Shown: positions 16,120 to 25,135, counted from the stretch's first letter. The stretch: 64,000 nucleotides of DNA from CAZAMP01 sp964486455 (GCA_964486455.1 CAZAMP010000004.1:1-64000), one strand, 5' to 3'. Notes: generated by a model from the sequence alone, not told the origin. Program-made: numbers and translations.

Positions 16120-17702
16120 GGAAGCGGACGGGCGTTCGGTTGTCCAGCCTTTTGGGCGGACTTCTGCTGTCGCTCATGTTGAGCCCCGCGGCCTACGGGC
16201 AGGAGGCGTTGGAGCGCGTCAGAGAGAAATGTGGAGAGTTCTTCACCGCAATCGAACAGAAGAGCTTCGACACGTACGTTAAGGGGCGCATATCCGACTA
16301 CGACCGCGTCTACAAGAACTACCACTACCTCGTGACGGCCGGCAAGATCGATGAAGTGAAGGGTTTCCTTGAAACGACCGATTCGGACGAGAAGCGCCTA
16401 GCCCTCGATAAGCTGGTTTTGTTTCTGACGGGACAGACGATTCGCGTGTCCAGCGCCGCGGAGATCGACGGAGCGAACAACTATCTGGCCGACACACAGA
16501 TCGTCGTTGGCGGTGAAGAGATCCCTCTCCGAGACGTCACCAATCGGATGGCGGAAGAAGTGGATCGATCGAAGCGCCGTCAGTGGAGCTTCGCGTTCAA
16601 GGAGTTCCTGGAGAACGCCAACGTCTATCTCGCGCAGTCGGTGCATCTCTCGAACGCGAAGGCCAAAGAGTTCGGCTTCGCGGGCTTTCAGGACTTCCTC
16701 TCGACCTACAAGGATTTCGACATCGAAGCGTCGCAGGCCCTTGCCCGCACGTTTTTGGCCGCGACCGATACGCTCTACCGGGACCTGCTGCTCGAGGAAA
16801 TCGCGACTGTCTACGGGGAAGAGCTGGATCTCCGCACGATCCGCTTCTACGACATGCCACGCATCGAGAAAATGGCCCGCTTCGACGACGGCCTGCCGCA
16901 GAAGAAGGCCTACCAGGAGATGAAGAAGTTCTTCGGCAACATCGGGTTCAAACTCGATGGGGGTCGTTCGACTTCTCTCTCCGTGGAGGAGGCGCGCGAG
17001 CCCCATGCCAAGGACGGAATCCAGGCCTATGTTACGGCATGGCCTAGGAGCCTGAAGGTCGGCTACAAACCGACGAGTGGTTTTCTCACGTACGGCGGCA
17101 TGCTGCGTGAGATCGGAACACTCCTCTATCGCGCGGGCGGTGGGGGAGCGATGTTCGAGAATCACTTCCTGGGCGATCCGACCACCGCGTTCGCCGTCGG
17201 CTATCTCTTCGAAAGCCTCATGATGAACCCGGGTTGGCTGAAGGATCACACGAAGCTCGACGATGAGAGCATCAACGCCGTCAGGCGCGCCATGGCGTTC
17301 CACAGGCTATTCGAGGCCCGAGAATACTGCGGCCGTATTCTCTTCCTACCGAAGGTGTACGAGGGCGTCAAACAGCCCGAGGAAATATTCGAGACCGTGT
17401 TCGAGCCCATCCGCATGTGGCGGCACACCGAGGTCGATCGGGTCATGTACATGCAGGCCAACGATGATTTCGATTGCACGGCCCGCCTGAAGGGACTCAT
17501 CATCGGCGCCGCGCTCGATGAGACTCTGACCCGCCGGTACGGCGAGAACTGGTATAAGGAAAAGCCTGCAGCGCAGTTCCTAGCAACGTTTTGGTCGCCC
17601 GGCCAACAGGATCCGTCCTCGGCGTACGCCGAGAAGGTCGGAATGACCGATTTCGATCCGGGCCTCTTGATCAGTCAGATCGAGTCGTCCGTTACGCAGT
17701 GA
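16116..17702 (+). CDS. Exported M3-peptidase-like protein lacking the zinc site
   Basis: 528 residues with a signal peptide (hydrophobic core ~10-25, cleavage near AYG). The helical body follows the oligoendopeptidase/M3-like fold. At residues ~329-341, where such enzymes carry HExxH (usual context HEAGHALHFA), it reads MLREIGTLLYRAG: both His ligands are replaced (Arg and Thr) and only the Glu remains. The downstream Glu ligand, normally in TEGYAFLFE, is also absent (TAFAVGYLFE). Activity as a zinc peptidase is therefore unlikely; a chaperone or regulatory role is possible. The GTG start overlaps the previous stop (GTGA). Confidence 0.75.
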   Translation: MRKRTGVRLSSLLGGLLLSLMLSPAAYGQEALERVREKCGEFFTAIEQKSFDTYVKGRISDYDRVYKNYHYLVTAGKIDEVKGFLETTDSDEKRLALDKLVLFLTGQTIRVSSAAEIDGANNYLADTQIVVGGEEIPLRDVTNRMAEEVDRSKRRQWSFAFKEFLENANVYLAQSVHLSNAKAKEFGFAGFQDFLSTYKDFDIEASQALARTFLAATDTLYRDLLLEEIATVYGEELDLRTIRFYDMPRIEKMARFDDGLPQKKAYQEMKKFFGNIGFKLDGGRSTSLSVEEAREPHAKDGIQAYVTAWPRSLKVGYKPTSGFLTYGGMLREIGTLLYRAGGGGAMFENHFLGDPTTAFAVGYLFESLMMNPGWLKDHTKLDDESINAVRRAMAFHRLFEAREYCGRILFLPKVYEGVKQPEEIFETVFEPIRMWRHTEVDRVMYMQANDDFDCTARLKGLIIGAALDETLTRRYGENWYKEKPAAQFLATFWSPGQQDPSSAYAEKVGMTDFDPGLLISQIESSVTQ

Positions 17703-17729
17703 CACCCACGGATTGGGAGAGTTTAGCAA

Positions 17730-18419
17730 GTGTCCACGAAAAGAGTTACACGGCATGAGCTGCGAGAAGATCAGCTCGTCACGATGTACTTCAAGGCTCG
17801 CCACTACGCACTGAATAACTGGCGGACCTTGCTGATTGGCGTCATTGCCGTCGTGGCTGTCGTCGTCGCGGTCGTCATGTTCGTCCAGAGCCGTGCGAAC
17901 GCCGAACGAGTGGCGCAGAGCCACTGGCTGCGGACGCAGGACGCTCTCAAGCAGGAGAACTATCGCGCCGCCATTGATCTCGCGACCACCCTCGAAACGG
18001 ACTACGGATCGACGAAGATCGGCAAGCGTGCGATCTTGGTGCGGGCTCGCGCCCAGGCAGGCCTCGGGATGCTCGAAGAGGCTCGCATCTCCTTCGAAGA
18101 GGCCTCCGACAAGTTGTCTGATGATCCCGTGCTCTGGACGGCATCGAGACGCGGCCTCGCGGTGCTCCTCGAGGACCGAGGCGAATTCGTAGCCGCAGCG
18201 GCTGCTTACGACGAAATCGGGCGGAGCGGCGAACCCGTTCGACCACGGATCTTTGATCTGGCCGCCGCCGCCAGGTGCCATGAAGCGGCCGGACAAACCG
18301 ACCAGGCCGTGGCTGCCCTCGAGACCCTCGTCGACGAGTTCGAGAGCGAAACCGAGCGGCCGGCGAGCGACTACGTCCATATGGCCAAGGTCAAGCTCGC
18401 TGAGATTCGTAACCGTTAG
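17730..18419 (+). CDS. Membrane-anchored TPR protein (YfgM-like)
   Basis: 229 residues: a basic cytoplasmic N-terminus (~1-30), one membrane helix (~33-53) and four TPR-like repeats with their helices out to the end. This is the layout of YfgM, which sits beside the SecYEG translocon and hands over exported proteins. Unlike in enterobacteria it is not next to bamB or hisS, so the assignment rests on architecture. A generic periplasmic scaffold is an alternative. It is probably cotranscribed with the preceding exported protein (27-base gap). Confidence 0.7.
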   Translation: MSTKRVTRHELREDQLVTMYFKARHYALNNWRTLLIGVIAVVAVVVAVVMFVQSRANAERVAQSHWLRTQDALKQENYRAAIDLATTLETDYGSTKIGKRAILVRARAQAGLGMLEEARISFEEASDKLSDDPVLWTASRRGLAVLLEDRGEFVAAAAAYDEIGRSGEPVRPRIFDLAAAARCHEAAGQTDQAVAALETLVDEFESETERPASDYVHMAKVKLAEIRNR

Positions 18420-18454
18420 CGACTCGACCTGCTAGTTCATCATGATGACTTCCA

Positions 18455-18476
18455 GCCGGATCCTCGAAGATCCGGC
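18455..18476 (+). terminator. Terminator after the TPR gene
   Basis: The arms GCCGGATC (18455-18462) and GATCCGGC (18469-18476) form an 8-bp stem with loop CTCGAA, 36 bases after the stop. It is followed by CGTTTCCGTT. A reasonable intrinsic terminator with an imperfect U-tract. Confidence 0.65.
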
Positions 18477-18793
18477 CGTTTCCGTTGCCGATCCCGCCGG
18501 CCTTCACTGTTCTCCTAGTCCATCGATGCGTTCTCGCGTCCCGAAATGCGCGATCTTCAGCACCATCCGACCGATCTTCCGGCTAGGCTGACGACAGTCC
18601 ACGCGGCACGCGATCCCGACCGGTGGCCGGCGCCTACCATAGTGCGCATAATGTATATTATGTTAAGTTAGAGAAAAGAGAGATGCCCCCATCAGGCGCA
18701 CATCCGTCCAAGGATGTCAGGAGTTCATAGGTAAGCGCAGAACGCTCCGTGACAGGGCTTCATACGAGCATATTGGCGGCGTCATCGGGTAGG
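18477..18793. other. Convergent intergenic region with two small inverted repeats
   Basis: About 315 bases with no gene. An AT-rich island, unusual in this sequence, contains CATAAT-GTAT-ATTATG (18647-18662). A second hairpin ACATCC/GGATGT lies at 18700-18717 and could help end the minus-strand lipoprotein mRNA, whose stop is at 18794; read on the minus strand it is followed by a CT-rich tract. Confidence 0.4.
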
Positions 18794-20248
18794 CTAATCA
18801 CCGAGGTTACGGTTCACATAGACGCGGCTGTCGGAGACGAAGACAACGTACGGGGGTCCGGTCGTGCCCTGCCTGGCCCAGTGCGGCTGCTCGCCGCCCT
18901 GCCCGGCGAAGCGCATCGGACGTCCGAGGCGCCACGGGTTCACCCGCGTCAGAGACGCTCCGAAGATACCCGAGCCGTCGGTCTTGGCAAAGAAGACGGT
19001 CGAGGCGTCGTCATCGATCGTCGGCCAGGTGCGGTCTCCTGATGTAGTGAGTTGGTGCTCGACCTCATTGAGACGGTCATATGCGTAGAGATCTTCTTCT
19101 CCGGACGGCATGCGCACCGAATAGACAATGGTTGAGGCATCTGCAGAGAAACTCGGTGGACTGATTACAATTCGCCCTTCCGTGCTCTCGTACGTGCGAA
19201 GGATGATCACCTCCGGCACTGGATCGAGGAATTCCCGGGCTTCCGCGAGCGACGTGCGGTAAACGTTGCCCTCCCGCTCGTGCCGAACGAATCCCATCCG
19301 GATTCCTTCCAGGTCGAACCCGGCCCGCCGAGCATCGCCACCAAGATCCACGGGAGTTGGCTGTCCCCCGCCCGCGGACATCCTGAAGATGCGCGCGCCC
19401 GTGTCCGCGACGCCCACCTGATAGAAGATGCGCTGCGTGTCCTGCCACCTGGGAAACGCCAGGTCTTCCCCTTCCTGACCAAGGGGAGGAACCTCCGAGA
19501 CACTGCCCGGCTGTTCGTTAATTCCGTTTCGCCAGATCCCAACATCTTGTCCCGCTCCTGGCTGCGCCGTGAAGACGCAGTTCGCCGATCGCGCACCACT
19601 CGGAGCGGAGACGAGCGTCCAATCAGCAGGTGAAATGACGTCCGTGGTCATGAACCTGAAGTTCAGAAGCGTGTCCAGGTCCTCGCGAATGAAGACCACC
19701 GCCGTGTCGGGGAAGAGAAAACGCTCGTCGTGAGTCAGTGAAACGATGTGCTCGCGGACCTCGAGGCCGACGAAATCGTGCGGCGTCGTGAAGCCGGTGT
19801 TGACCCCGTCCAGGATGATCTCGGCGCCGAGCGGATCCGACGTGAAGGTGACCGTACCGCCGAACTGGTTCGGCCTAACCGGGACTCTCACCACCGTGCT
19901 CACGGTCGTACGAAGGTCGCTTGCCGAAACGAGGATTTCGTAGTCGCCGGCAAACGCCGGCGCCGTCCAGATCACCCCTTCGCCGGTCACTACGTTGAAG
20001 GCCCCAGCCTCAGCGGACCAGAAGTAGGTCAGCTCATCCGCGTCTTCATCGATCGCCTCGACGCGGAGCTGTGCGGTCTCCTCGGTGTAGATCGTCGTCG
20101 GGCTGTACGTCACGCTCATGATGACGGGCATATGGTTGACGTTGTTCAGAACGTCGCGTTCGCACGCCAGCATTGCGACCATCGCGCAAAGCAGCACGAG
20201 GGCCCACCTCGGCACCAACCGTCTCGGTCTCGCACGACCAGTTTCCAT
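18794..20248 (-). CDS. Lipoprotein with Ig-like, PEGA and beta-propeller repeats
   Basis: 484 residues from the ATG at 20248, preferred over an in-frame start 60 bases upstream because GGGAG precedes it. The signal peptide ends in the lipobox VAMLAC. Next come an Ig/PKD-like domain (MSVTYSPTTIYTEETAQLRV), a PEGA repeat (GTVTFTSDPLGAEIILDG) used in surface anchoring, then WD40/TolB-like propeller blades (DLAFPRWQDTQRIFYQ, PSFSADASTIVYS). Such propellers bind ligands or peptidoglycan-associated proteins. No enzyme is evident. It probably sits on the periplasmic face of the outer membrane. Confidence 0.75.
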   Translation of the reverse strand: METGRARPRRLVPRWALVLLCAMVAMLACERDVLNNVNHMPVIMSVTYSPTTIYTEETAQLRVEAIDEDADELTYFWSAEAGAFNVVTGEGVIWTAPAFAGDYEILVSASDLRTTVSTVVRVPVRPNQFGGTVTFTSDPLGAEIILDGVNTGFTTPHDFVGLEVREHIVSLTHDERFLFPDTAVVFIREDLDTLLNFRFMTTDVISPADWTLVSAPSGARSANCVFTAQPGAGQDVGIWRNGINEQPGSVSEVPPLGQEGEDLAFPRWQDTQRIFYQVGVADTGARIFRMSAGGGQPTPVDLGGDARRAGFDLEGIRMGFVRHEREGNVYRTSLAEAREFLDPVPEVIILRTYESTEGRIVISPPSFSADASTIVYSVRMPSGEEDLYAYDRLNEVEHQLTTSGDRTWPTIDDDASTVFFAKTDGSGIFGASLTRVNPWRLGRPMRFAGQGGEQPHWARQGTTGPPYVVFVSDSRVYVNRNLGD

Positions 20249-20359
20249 TCCCGTCTCCCGCTTCGGCCCGCATCCGTTCACGGCACGAAGATCCACCGTG
20301 TGCCTCAACAGTCTGAAAATCGGCGTTTTCGCGGACGATCTTGAGCCAGGTCGTTCCGG

Positions 20360-20686
20360 TTAGACGCCAAAGGCGCCCTCGAGGCGGCCCACCAGGACTT
20401 CCTTCCCCACCGCGCCGCGAACCTCGTCGACAACCTCTCCATCCTTGAAGAACAACAACGTGGGAACCGAACGAATACCGTACTTCGCCGCCACGCCCGG
20501 GCTCTCGTCCACGTCGAGCTTGCCCATGTTGATCTTTCCGGCGTACGTCTCCGACAGCTCTTCTACGATCGGGGCGATCAGCTTGCACGGGCCGCACCAC
20601 GTCGCGGTGAAATCCACGACGGTCGGCACTGCGGAGTCCAGAACCTCTTCCTTGAACGAAGCTTCCTTGAAGTGACTGACGGACAC
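20360..20686 (-). CDS. trxA: Thioredoxin
   Basis: 108 residues, normal thioredoxin length. The active site WCGPC (Cys 31 and 34), the cis-Pro in SVPTL and the GA..K near the end are all present. It reduces disulfides of cytoplasmic proteins. The GTG at 20686 follows GGAGGAGG closely and is preferred over an upstream TTG at 20725. It lies between a lipoprotein gene and holA and does not overlap either, so it may have its own promoter. Confidence 0.95.
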   Translation of the reverse strand: MSVSHFKEASFKEEVLDSAVPTVVDFTATWCGPCKLIAPIVEELSETYAGKINMGKLDVDESPGVAAKYGIRSVPTLLFFKDGEVVDEVRGAVGKEVLVGRLEGAFGV

Positions 20687-20799
20687 GTCCTCCTCCTTCT
20701 GCTCACGATGCAGGTATGTATCCAAAGGGGGTTAAGTTCCCGGCAACCCATCGTAGCGCCGGCCGAAGGCGGCTGTCAACGCGCGGGGTGCGGTGATGT

Positions 20800-21849
20800 T
20801 CAGGCGCGCGGCGCGCCGACGATGAGAAGCTCCAGCTCGGATCGCGCCTCGCCGATGCCGCCCTTTGCACTCCGCTCGATGCCGGCGATGCGCGAGAGAC
20901 AGCTGACCAGCGCGTCTTGAGGATAGGCGCGCGCCGCCTGCATGTTCTTTCGAATGACGAATTGCGGCAGACGAAGCTTCGAAGCGACGGCCGCAACCGC
21001 GGCGCCCGCATCCATGTGGCCTTTGATGCGAATAAGCAGGGTGAAGTAGCGGCGAAGCTCATTGATGACGCGGATCTCACCGTCGGAATGAAGCGCGACG
21101 ATTCGTCGAAAGATCTTCACGGCCGAGGCGACGTCGCGACGGCCGATCGCATCCGAGAGATCGAAAACGCTCTCGCCGACCGAGCCCTCCACTAGAGCGC
21201 GCACCGCATGCGTTCCCGCCTTTTCCCCCTCCTCGCAATAGAGCGCGAGCTTCTCCAGCTCGGACGAAAGGCGAATCATCGACGGGCCCACCTGAGTGAG
21301 AAGCTCTTCGGCCGCGTCCGGTGTGAGCCCCAACCCCAGCCGCTTCGCTTTCCCGGGAATCCAGCGCATCAGCCGATCCGGAGGCTGGGCACCCATCTCG
21401 TAGATTCGAACCGCGGGCTCGAGGTTCGTGAAAAACTTCTGCCGGTAGTCGCTCACCGGCGCCGTCAGAATCAAGAGCGTCGACGGGTTGGGTGACGTCG
21501 CGTATGCCTTGAGCGCATCCTGATCGCGCTTCTTGAGCGACTGCTTCACCCAGCCGTGGGCGTCCAGACCCACCACCCCCTCGAAGATGACGACGCGACG
21601 CTCCTTCATCATCGGGAGTTCACCGGCCACGCCCAACGCGTCGCAGAGCGAGTGACTGACGGAATTGAAGCGGGAAAGGTTGAACGGATCATCCGGTCCG
21701 CCCAGTGCGGCCTCGATGAGGCTCGTGACGGCATGTCCCAAGAGAAACGACTCATCACCCCAGAGCAGGTAGATGGGATGGAAGGTCTCCGCCTTGATAT
21801 CGGCGGTGAGTTCGTCGAACCCTGCCCGCTTTGTGTAGCGTCCCGCCAC
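20800..21849 (-). CDS. holA: DNA polymerase III delta subunit
   Basis: 349 residues from the GTG at 21849, which shares bases with the lptE stop (TAGTG) and has GGAGGA six bases upstream. HolA opens the sliding clamp in the clamp-loader complex. Family features are the N-terminal PIYLLWGDESFLLGHAV (~25-42), the AAA-like core without Walker motifs, KLALYCEEG (~205) and the C-terminal helical collar beginning near IGRRDVASAV. The order lptE-holA is common in many Gram-negative bacteria and supports both assignments. Confidence 0.9.
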   Translation of the reverse strand: MAGRYTKRAGFDELTADIKAETFHPIYLLWGDESFLLGHAVTSLIEAALGGPDDPFNLSRFNSVSHSLCDALGVAGELPMMKERRVVIFEGVVGLDAHGWVKQSLKKRDQDALKAYATSPNPSTLLILTAPVSDYRQKFFTNLEPAVRIYEMGAQPPDRLMRWIPGKAKRLGLGLTPDAAEELLTQVGPSMIRLSSELEKLALYCEEGEKAGTHAVRALVEGSVGESVFDLSDAIGRRDVASAVKIFRRIVALHSDGEIRVINELRRYFTLLIRIKGHMDAGAAVAAVASKLRLPQFVIRKNMQAARAYPQDALVSCLSRIAGIERSAKGGIGEARSELELLIVGAPRA

Positions 21850-22400
21850 TACCACTCCTCCAAGGTGTGCGATAGGATGTCCTCGGCGGCCTTCCGGATC
21901 GCCTCCTCGCGCGCCTCATCCTCATTCGCCGGCTCGTCGCCCCTTGCCGAGACGGAGTAGGTGCTCTGAGCCAGCATGGCGTCGTTCGAGTAGAGGTCCT
22001 TGCCCTTGACGCGATCTTTGACGACCACCGCGAAGCGTATCGTGACGCGATACTCCTGAGCGGTCTCCCCCTCTCCGATCCCGAAGACGCTGTGGTCGTA
22101 GGAAAGCACGCGCCCTTCCACCAGTGCATCGGCGCTCCCGCTCCCCGCGATGTCGAGACGACTGTCGTCCAAGAAGACCTGCGTGACCGCTTCGGTGGCC
22201 TCACGTTCAAGTCCCGGCTGAAGTGTCTCGTTGCCGAAGGTCGGCACCGCGATGGTCTTGATGTGACCTGGAAGGGAACTGCCGGAAAACGAGTACGTGC
22301 ATGAAACTAGAGAGAGGAGTAGTGCGCCGCAGACGGCGCGTTGCCACGGGCCTTCCGCACGCCCACCTCGGATCATCTTGAAGAAACGAGAGAAACGCAT
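21849..22400 (-). CDS. lptE: LptE-like LPS-assembly lipoprotein
   Basis: 183 residues: a signal peptide with lipobox LVSC (Cys ~34), then YSFSGSSLPGHIKTIAVPTF, the signature of the LptE family, followed by TEAVTQVFLDDSRLDI and a beta-alpha-beta fold. LptE plugs the LptD barrel that inserts lipopolysaccharide in the outer leaflet. The sequence ends with a mixed-charge helix. It overlaps holA by one base (TAGTG). The presence of lptE supports a true LPS-containing outer membrane. Confidence 0.85.
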   Translation of the reverse strand: MRFSRFFKMIRGGRAEGPWQRAVCGALLLSLVSCTYSFSGSSLPGHIKTIAVPTFGNETLQPGLEREATEAVTQVFLDDSRLDIAGSGSADALVEGRVLSYDHSVFGIGEGETAQEYRVTIRFAVVVKDRVKGKDLYSNDAMLAQSTYSVSARGDEPANEDEAREEAIRKAAEDILSHTLEEW

Positions 22401-22479
22401 TGCCCTGCAATCTCTTCCACGAGAGGTGATTAGTCCGGGGAACGAGCAATCTCATCTTGCAGGCGCATGTTACCGAGGC

Positions 22480-22518
22480 GTCGGCGGCGCGGCAACAACG
22501 AAGTCGGCGGCGCGGCAA
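22480..22518. repeat. 16-bp perfect direct repeat
   Basis: The word GTCGGCGGCGCGGCAA occurs at 22480-22495 and again at 22503-22518, a 23-base period, in the 172-base gap upstream of lptE. It may be a binding site for a regulator of the lptE-holA unit or only simple GC-rich duplication. Confidence 0.6.
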
Positions 22519-22573
22519 TGGAGAGGGACCGCGGGCAGGGAGTATCGAGAGTAGATGGCCGGCGACCGTATGG

Positions 22574-23866
22574 CTAGCGAACGACGGCCACGTTGGATTG
22601 CCAAGTTCTCCCCGCCGCCCTGAGAACGGTGACGTAGAGGCCCGGCACGACGGCGTCGTACCCTCTTTGGGGGAAGCTCCAGGTCACTTCGCGAGTCCCA
22701 GGCGTGAGGATCCCGTCGAAGATGTTCCCGCGATGCCGACCGGCGACATCATAGAAGTCGATCTTCACCGGCACACCTCCCGCATAGCCGGGTCCCACTT
22801 CAGGAATGTCGAAGCGAATAACGGCCCTCTCACGGACCGGATTCGGATAGATGCGATCGATGCGCAAGACGGGCGGTACGCCTAACGCGGCTCGGATCCA
22901 GATCTCAGCCGTCGCCACGGATTCATTCAGCTCCTCGTCCAGGCCGGTCACTCTGTAGAAGTAGCCCATCTCCTCCTGCACATCTTCGTCCACATAGATC
23001 GTGTCACTCGCCCAGAACGAGCTCTCCTGGCCGCCGACCACGCCTTCCTCCCGACGATAGACACGATAGGCGACCACGAGCGGATCGGGGCTCTGCGGCC
23101 AGTTCAGATGAACGGCGCCGTCCTCGAAAATGGCGGACGGTCGAGACGGCGGGGGCAGCAGGTTCTGACCGGGAAGATCGTCATCTCCCCCACCGTCATC
23201 GCCACCATCATCGCCACCGTCGTCGCCACCGTCGTCGCCACCATCGTCATCGTCATCCCCGCCGCCTCCGGACCCGGAGCCCTCGGTGACGAACGATGCG
23301 ACATTCGATAGCTCGCTCCACCATCCCACCTCATCCCGTGTCCGGATGGCGACGTAGCCCGTGTATCCGGGGGGTATGCCGGCCACCTCGTGCGTCTCCA
23401 CACTACCGCTCTCGGACGGCGTCGGCGGGTTCCAGTCCTTGTTGCCGTGCGCGCCGAGGCGCTCCGGATCGGTCGACCAGCTGATCTCGTAGGCCGTTGC
23501 CCGACCGTCGGCGCCGTCGTCACCGGGCGCCGTCCAGCGGATACGGATGGAGTTGGTGGTAACGTCGAGAACCGTCAGGTCCGCTATGGCACCGGGCGCC
23601 TCGACGTCCCCCTGTCCAACGGGAAGGACCTGAATCGATCCGTTGGCGGATGTCTGAAAGGTCAGCACTCCGCTCACCGTCGGCTGGACGGATTGCAGAA
23701 TGGGCTGGCCGTTCAGGACCACGTCGTAGACGAGGGTCGGCTCGAGTCCGGTCAGAACGTGGTTGGAATCATCCGCCCACGACGGAGCCGCCAGTATCAG
23801 CCCGGTGGCGATCAGAAGCCCGAGGTGCTTTGTTCTGAGATGATCGTCGCGCAAATGAAGGTCCAT
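22574..23866 (-). CDS. Surface protein with FnIII domains and FlgD-like/T9SS-type C-terminal domain
   Basis: 430 residues. It has a signal peptide (hydrophobic core ~15-30, cleavage after SWA), a fibronectin-III-like domain (~90-190), an Asp/Gly linker (~198-228) and a second FnIII-like domain (~235-320). The final ~95 residues start with IDRIYPNPVRERAVIRFDIP and follow the FlgD-like/T9SS type A sorting pattern (YPNP, YDVAGR, VPGLYVTVL). Such proteins are carried across the outer membrane by the Por system where present; only a PorV-like gene (25173-26123) is in this window. The linker may bind divalent cations. Confidence 0.8.
   Translation of the reverse strand: MDLHLRDDHLRTKHLGLLIATGLILAAPSWADDSNHVLTGLEPTLVYDVVLNGQPILQSVQPTVSGVLTFQTSANGSIQVLPVGQGDVEAPGAIADLTVLDVTTNSIRIRWTAPGDDGADGRATAYEISWSTDPERLGAHGNKDWNPPTPSESGSVETHEVAGIPPGYTGYVAIRTRDEVGWWSELSNVASFVTEGSGSGGGGDDDDDGGDDGGDDGGDDGGDDGGGDDDLPGQNLLPPPSRPSAIFEDGAVHLNWPQSPDPLVVAYRVYRREEGVVGGQESSFWASDTIYVDEDVQEEMGYFYRVTGLDEELNESVATAEIWIRAALGVPPVLRIDRIYPNPVRERAVIRFDIPEVGPGYAGGVPVKIDFYDVAGRHRGNIFDGILTPGTREVTWSFPQRGYDAVVPGLYVTVLRAAGRTWQSNVAVVR
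23191..23262. repeat. 12-bp tandem repeat encoding the Asp/Gly linker
   Basis: About six imperfect units of CACCGTCRTCGC in tandem code, on the minus strand, for repeated GGDD. The array is likely to vary in copy number by slippage, which would change linker length without a frameshift because 12 is a multiple of three. Confidence 0.75.
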
Positions 23867-23936
23867 TTTGATCCTAAGGCCGGCCAGTCGGTGGCGGAAA
23901 CGCGGCGCCGATTTGCGAACCGCGCTCCTTCCTTAT

Positions 23937-23957
23937 CGGCGTGACGCCATCACGCCG
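23937..23957 (-). terminator. Hairpin after the SDR epimerase gene
   Basis: CGGCGTGA (23937-23944) pairs perfectly with TCACGCCG (23950-23957) around a 5-base loop, 46 bases after the minus-strand stop at 24004. No T-run follows. It may end that transcript or act as an operator for the surface-protein gene, whose start is ~70 bases away. Confidence 0.4.
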
Positions 23958-24003
23958 TGAGCGAAGAAGCAGTCCAACTTCCGTGTCTTTCAAGTGACGC
24001 ACG

Positions 24004-25053
24004 CTATGAACCAAAGCAGGAACGGTTGTCTTCGACCCACCGGAGGAGTTCGCGCACCCCCTGGATCGGCGTCACGCGCGGAGACCAACCCAGCTCCTTG
24101 TGGGCCTTTCGGATATCCGAGACGTAGACCTTCTGGTCACTCGGACGCCAGTCTCCGAGCTGGGGCGCGATGGTTGTTCCGGTTTCGTCGCCCAGGATGT
24201 CGAGCAGCTCGAGAAGCGACATCGTATGGTCCGGTCCGCCGCCCATGTTGAAGACACCGCCGGGGAGACTGCTGTCGATGAACGCCTCATACGCGCGAAC
24301 GAGATCGGTCACCCAGAGCACGTCGCGAACCTGCTTACCGTCTCCGTAGATCGTCAACGGCTGACCGGTCAACGCGGCGATCGTGAACCAGGCTACCCAT
24401 CCCTGATCCTCCATCCCGAACTGCCGCGTGCCGTAGATGCACGACATGCGAAAGACCGCCGTGCGCAAACCGTAGAGATGGCAATACTCCTGAACGTAGA
24501 GGTCGCCACCGAGCTTCGAGCAACCGTACGGCGTGTGCTCGCAACGATCGACGGAGAACGTCTCCGGCACACCCATCGCGTAGTCGTCTTCGAAGGTGTA
24601 TCGCTTCTCGAGATCGCGGATGCCGATCGCATTCACATTCTCGCCGTAGACCTTGTTCGTGGAGCAGTACACGACGACGGGACCCCGTCCCGAACGTCGC
24701 GCCGCTTCCAGGATATTGAACGTGCCGATGAGGTTCGATGTGAAGTCCGGTTGTGGATCGGTCACCGACGTCGTGACGGCCGTCTGGGCAGCGGCGTGAA
24801 CGATCACGTCGACATCGGAGGTGACCTCGCTGCACACCGCTTCATCGCGAACGTCACCGAGAACCATCTCGATGTCGCCACGCGCCTCGAGATACTCCCA
24901 GTTGAATCGGCTGTTCGGATCGTCGCGCTTCAGCAGCGTGCCTCGTGAGAGATTGTCGACGATACGGACCGCGTTACCCTTGTCGGCGAAATACTCTGCT
25001 GTATGGGAACCGATGAACCCCGCCCCACCCGTAACCAACACTCGTCGCGCCAT
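24004..25053 (-). CDS. NAD-dependent SDR epimerase (CDP-paratose 2-epimerase-like)
   Basis: 349 residues of the extended SDR type: NAD-binding TGGAGFIGSH at residue ~8, catalytic serine region VVYCSTNKVYGEN (~125), YGCSK with Tyr and Lys (~170), then MSCIYGTRQFGMEDQGWVAW, a stretch typical of CDP-tyvelose/paratose 2-epimerases. The product may be a 3,6-dideoxyhexose, but CDP-sugar genes are missing here, so another nucleotide sugar is possible. It is separated from the Wbp-like cluster by a PorV gene and a strong hairpin and so may be transcribed alone. Confidence 0.8.
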   Translation of the reverse strand: MARRVLVTGGAGFIGSHTAEYFADKGNAVRIVDNLSRGTLLKRDDPNSRFNWEYLEARGDIEMVLGDVRDEAVCSEVTSDVDVIVHAAAQTAVTTSVTDPQPDFTSNLIGTFNILEAARRSGRGPVVVYCSTNKVYGENVNAIGIRDLEKRYTFEDDYAMGVPETFSVDRCEHTPYGCSKLGGDLYVQEYCHLYGLRTAVFRMSCIYGTRQFGMEDQGWVAWFTIAALTGQPLTIYGDGKQVRDVLWVTDLVRAYEAFIDSSLPGGVFNMGGGPDHTMSLLELLDILGDETGTTIAPQLGDWRPSDQKVYVSDIRKAHKELGWSPRVTPIQGVRELLRWVEDNRSCFGS

Positions 25054-25135
25054 GCGTTCCTGTTCTCGATTGAATGGCGGAGAATCCGCCCAGTTTGGTG
25101 AGCACCTGAGGGAGTCGCGGGTAAGCTAGCATGGC

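Noticed and set aside
12968..17702. A phage-defence system of the DISARM or similar type around the SNF2 helicase
   Set aside because: No methylase, phospholipase D or other core gene accompanies it, and flanking genes are housekeeping; the N-terminal domain points to transcription or repair.
23191..23262. CRISPR array
   Set aside because: The 12-base units are in tandem, without spacers, and code for an Asp/Gly linker.
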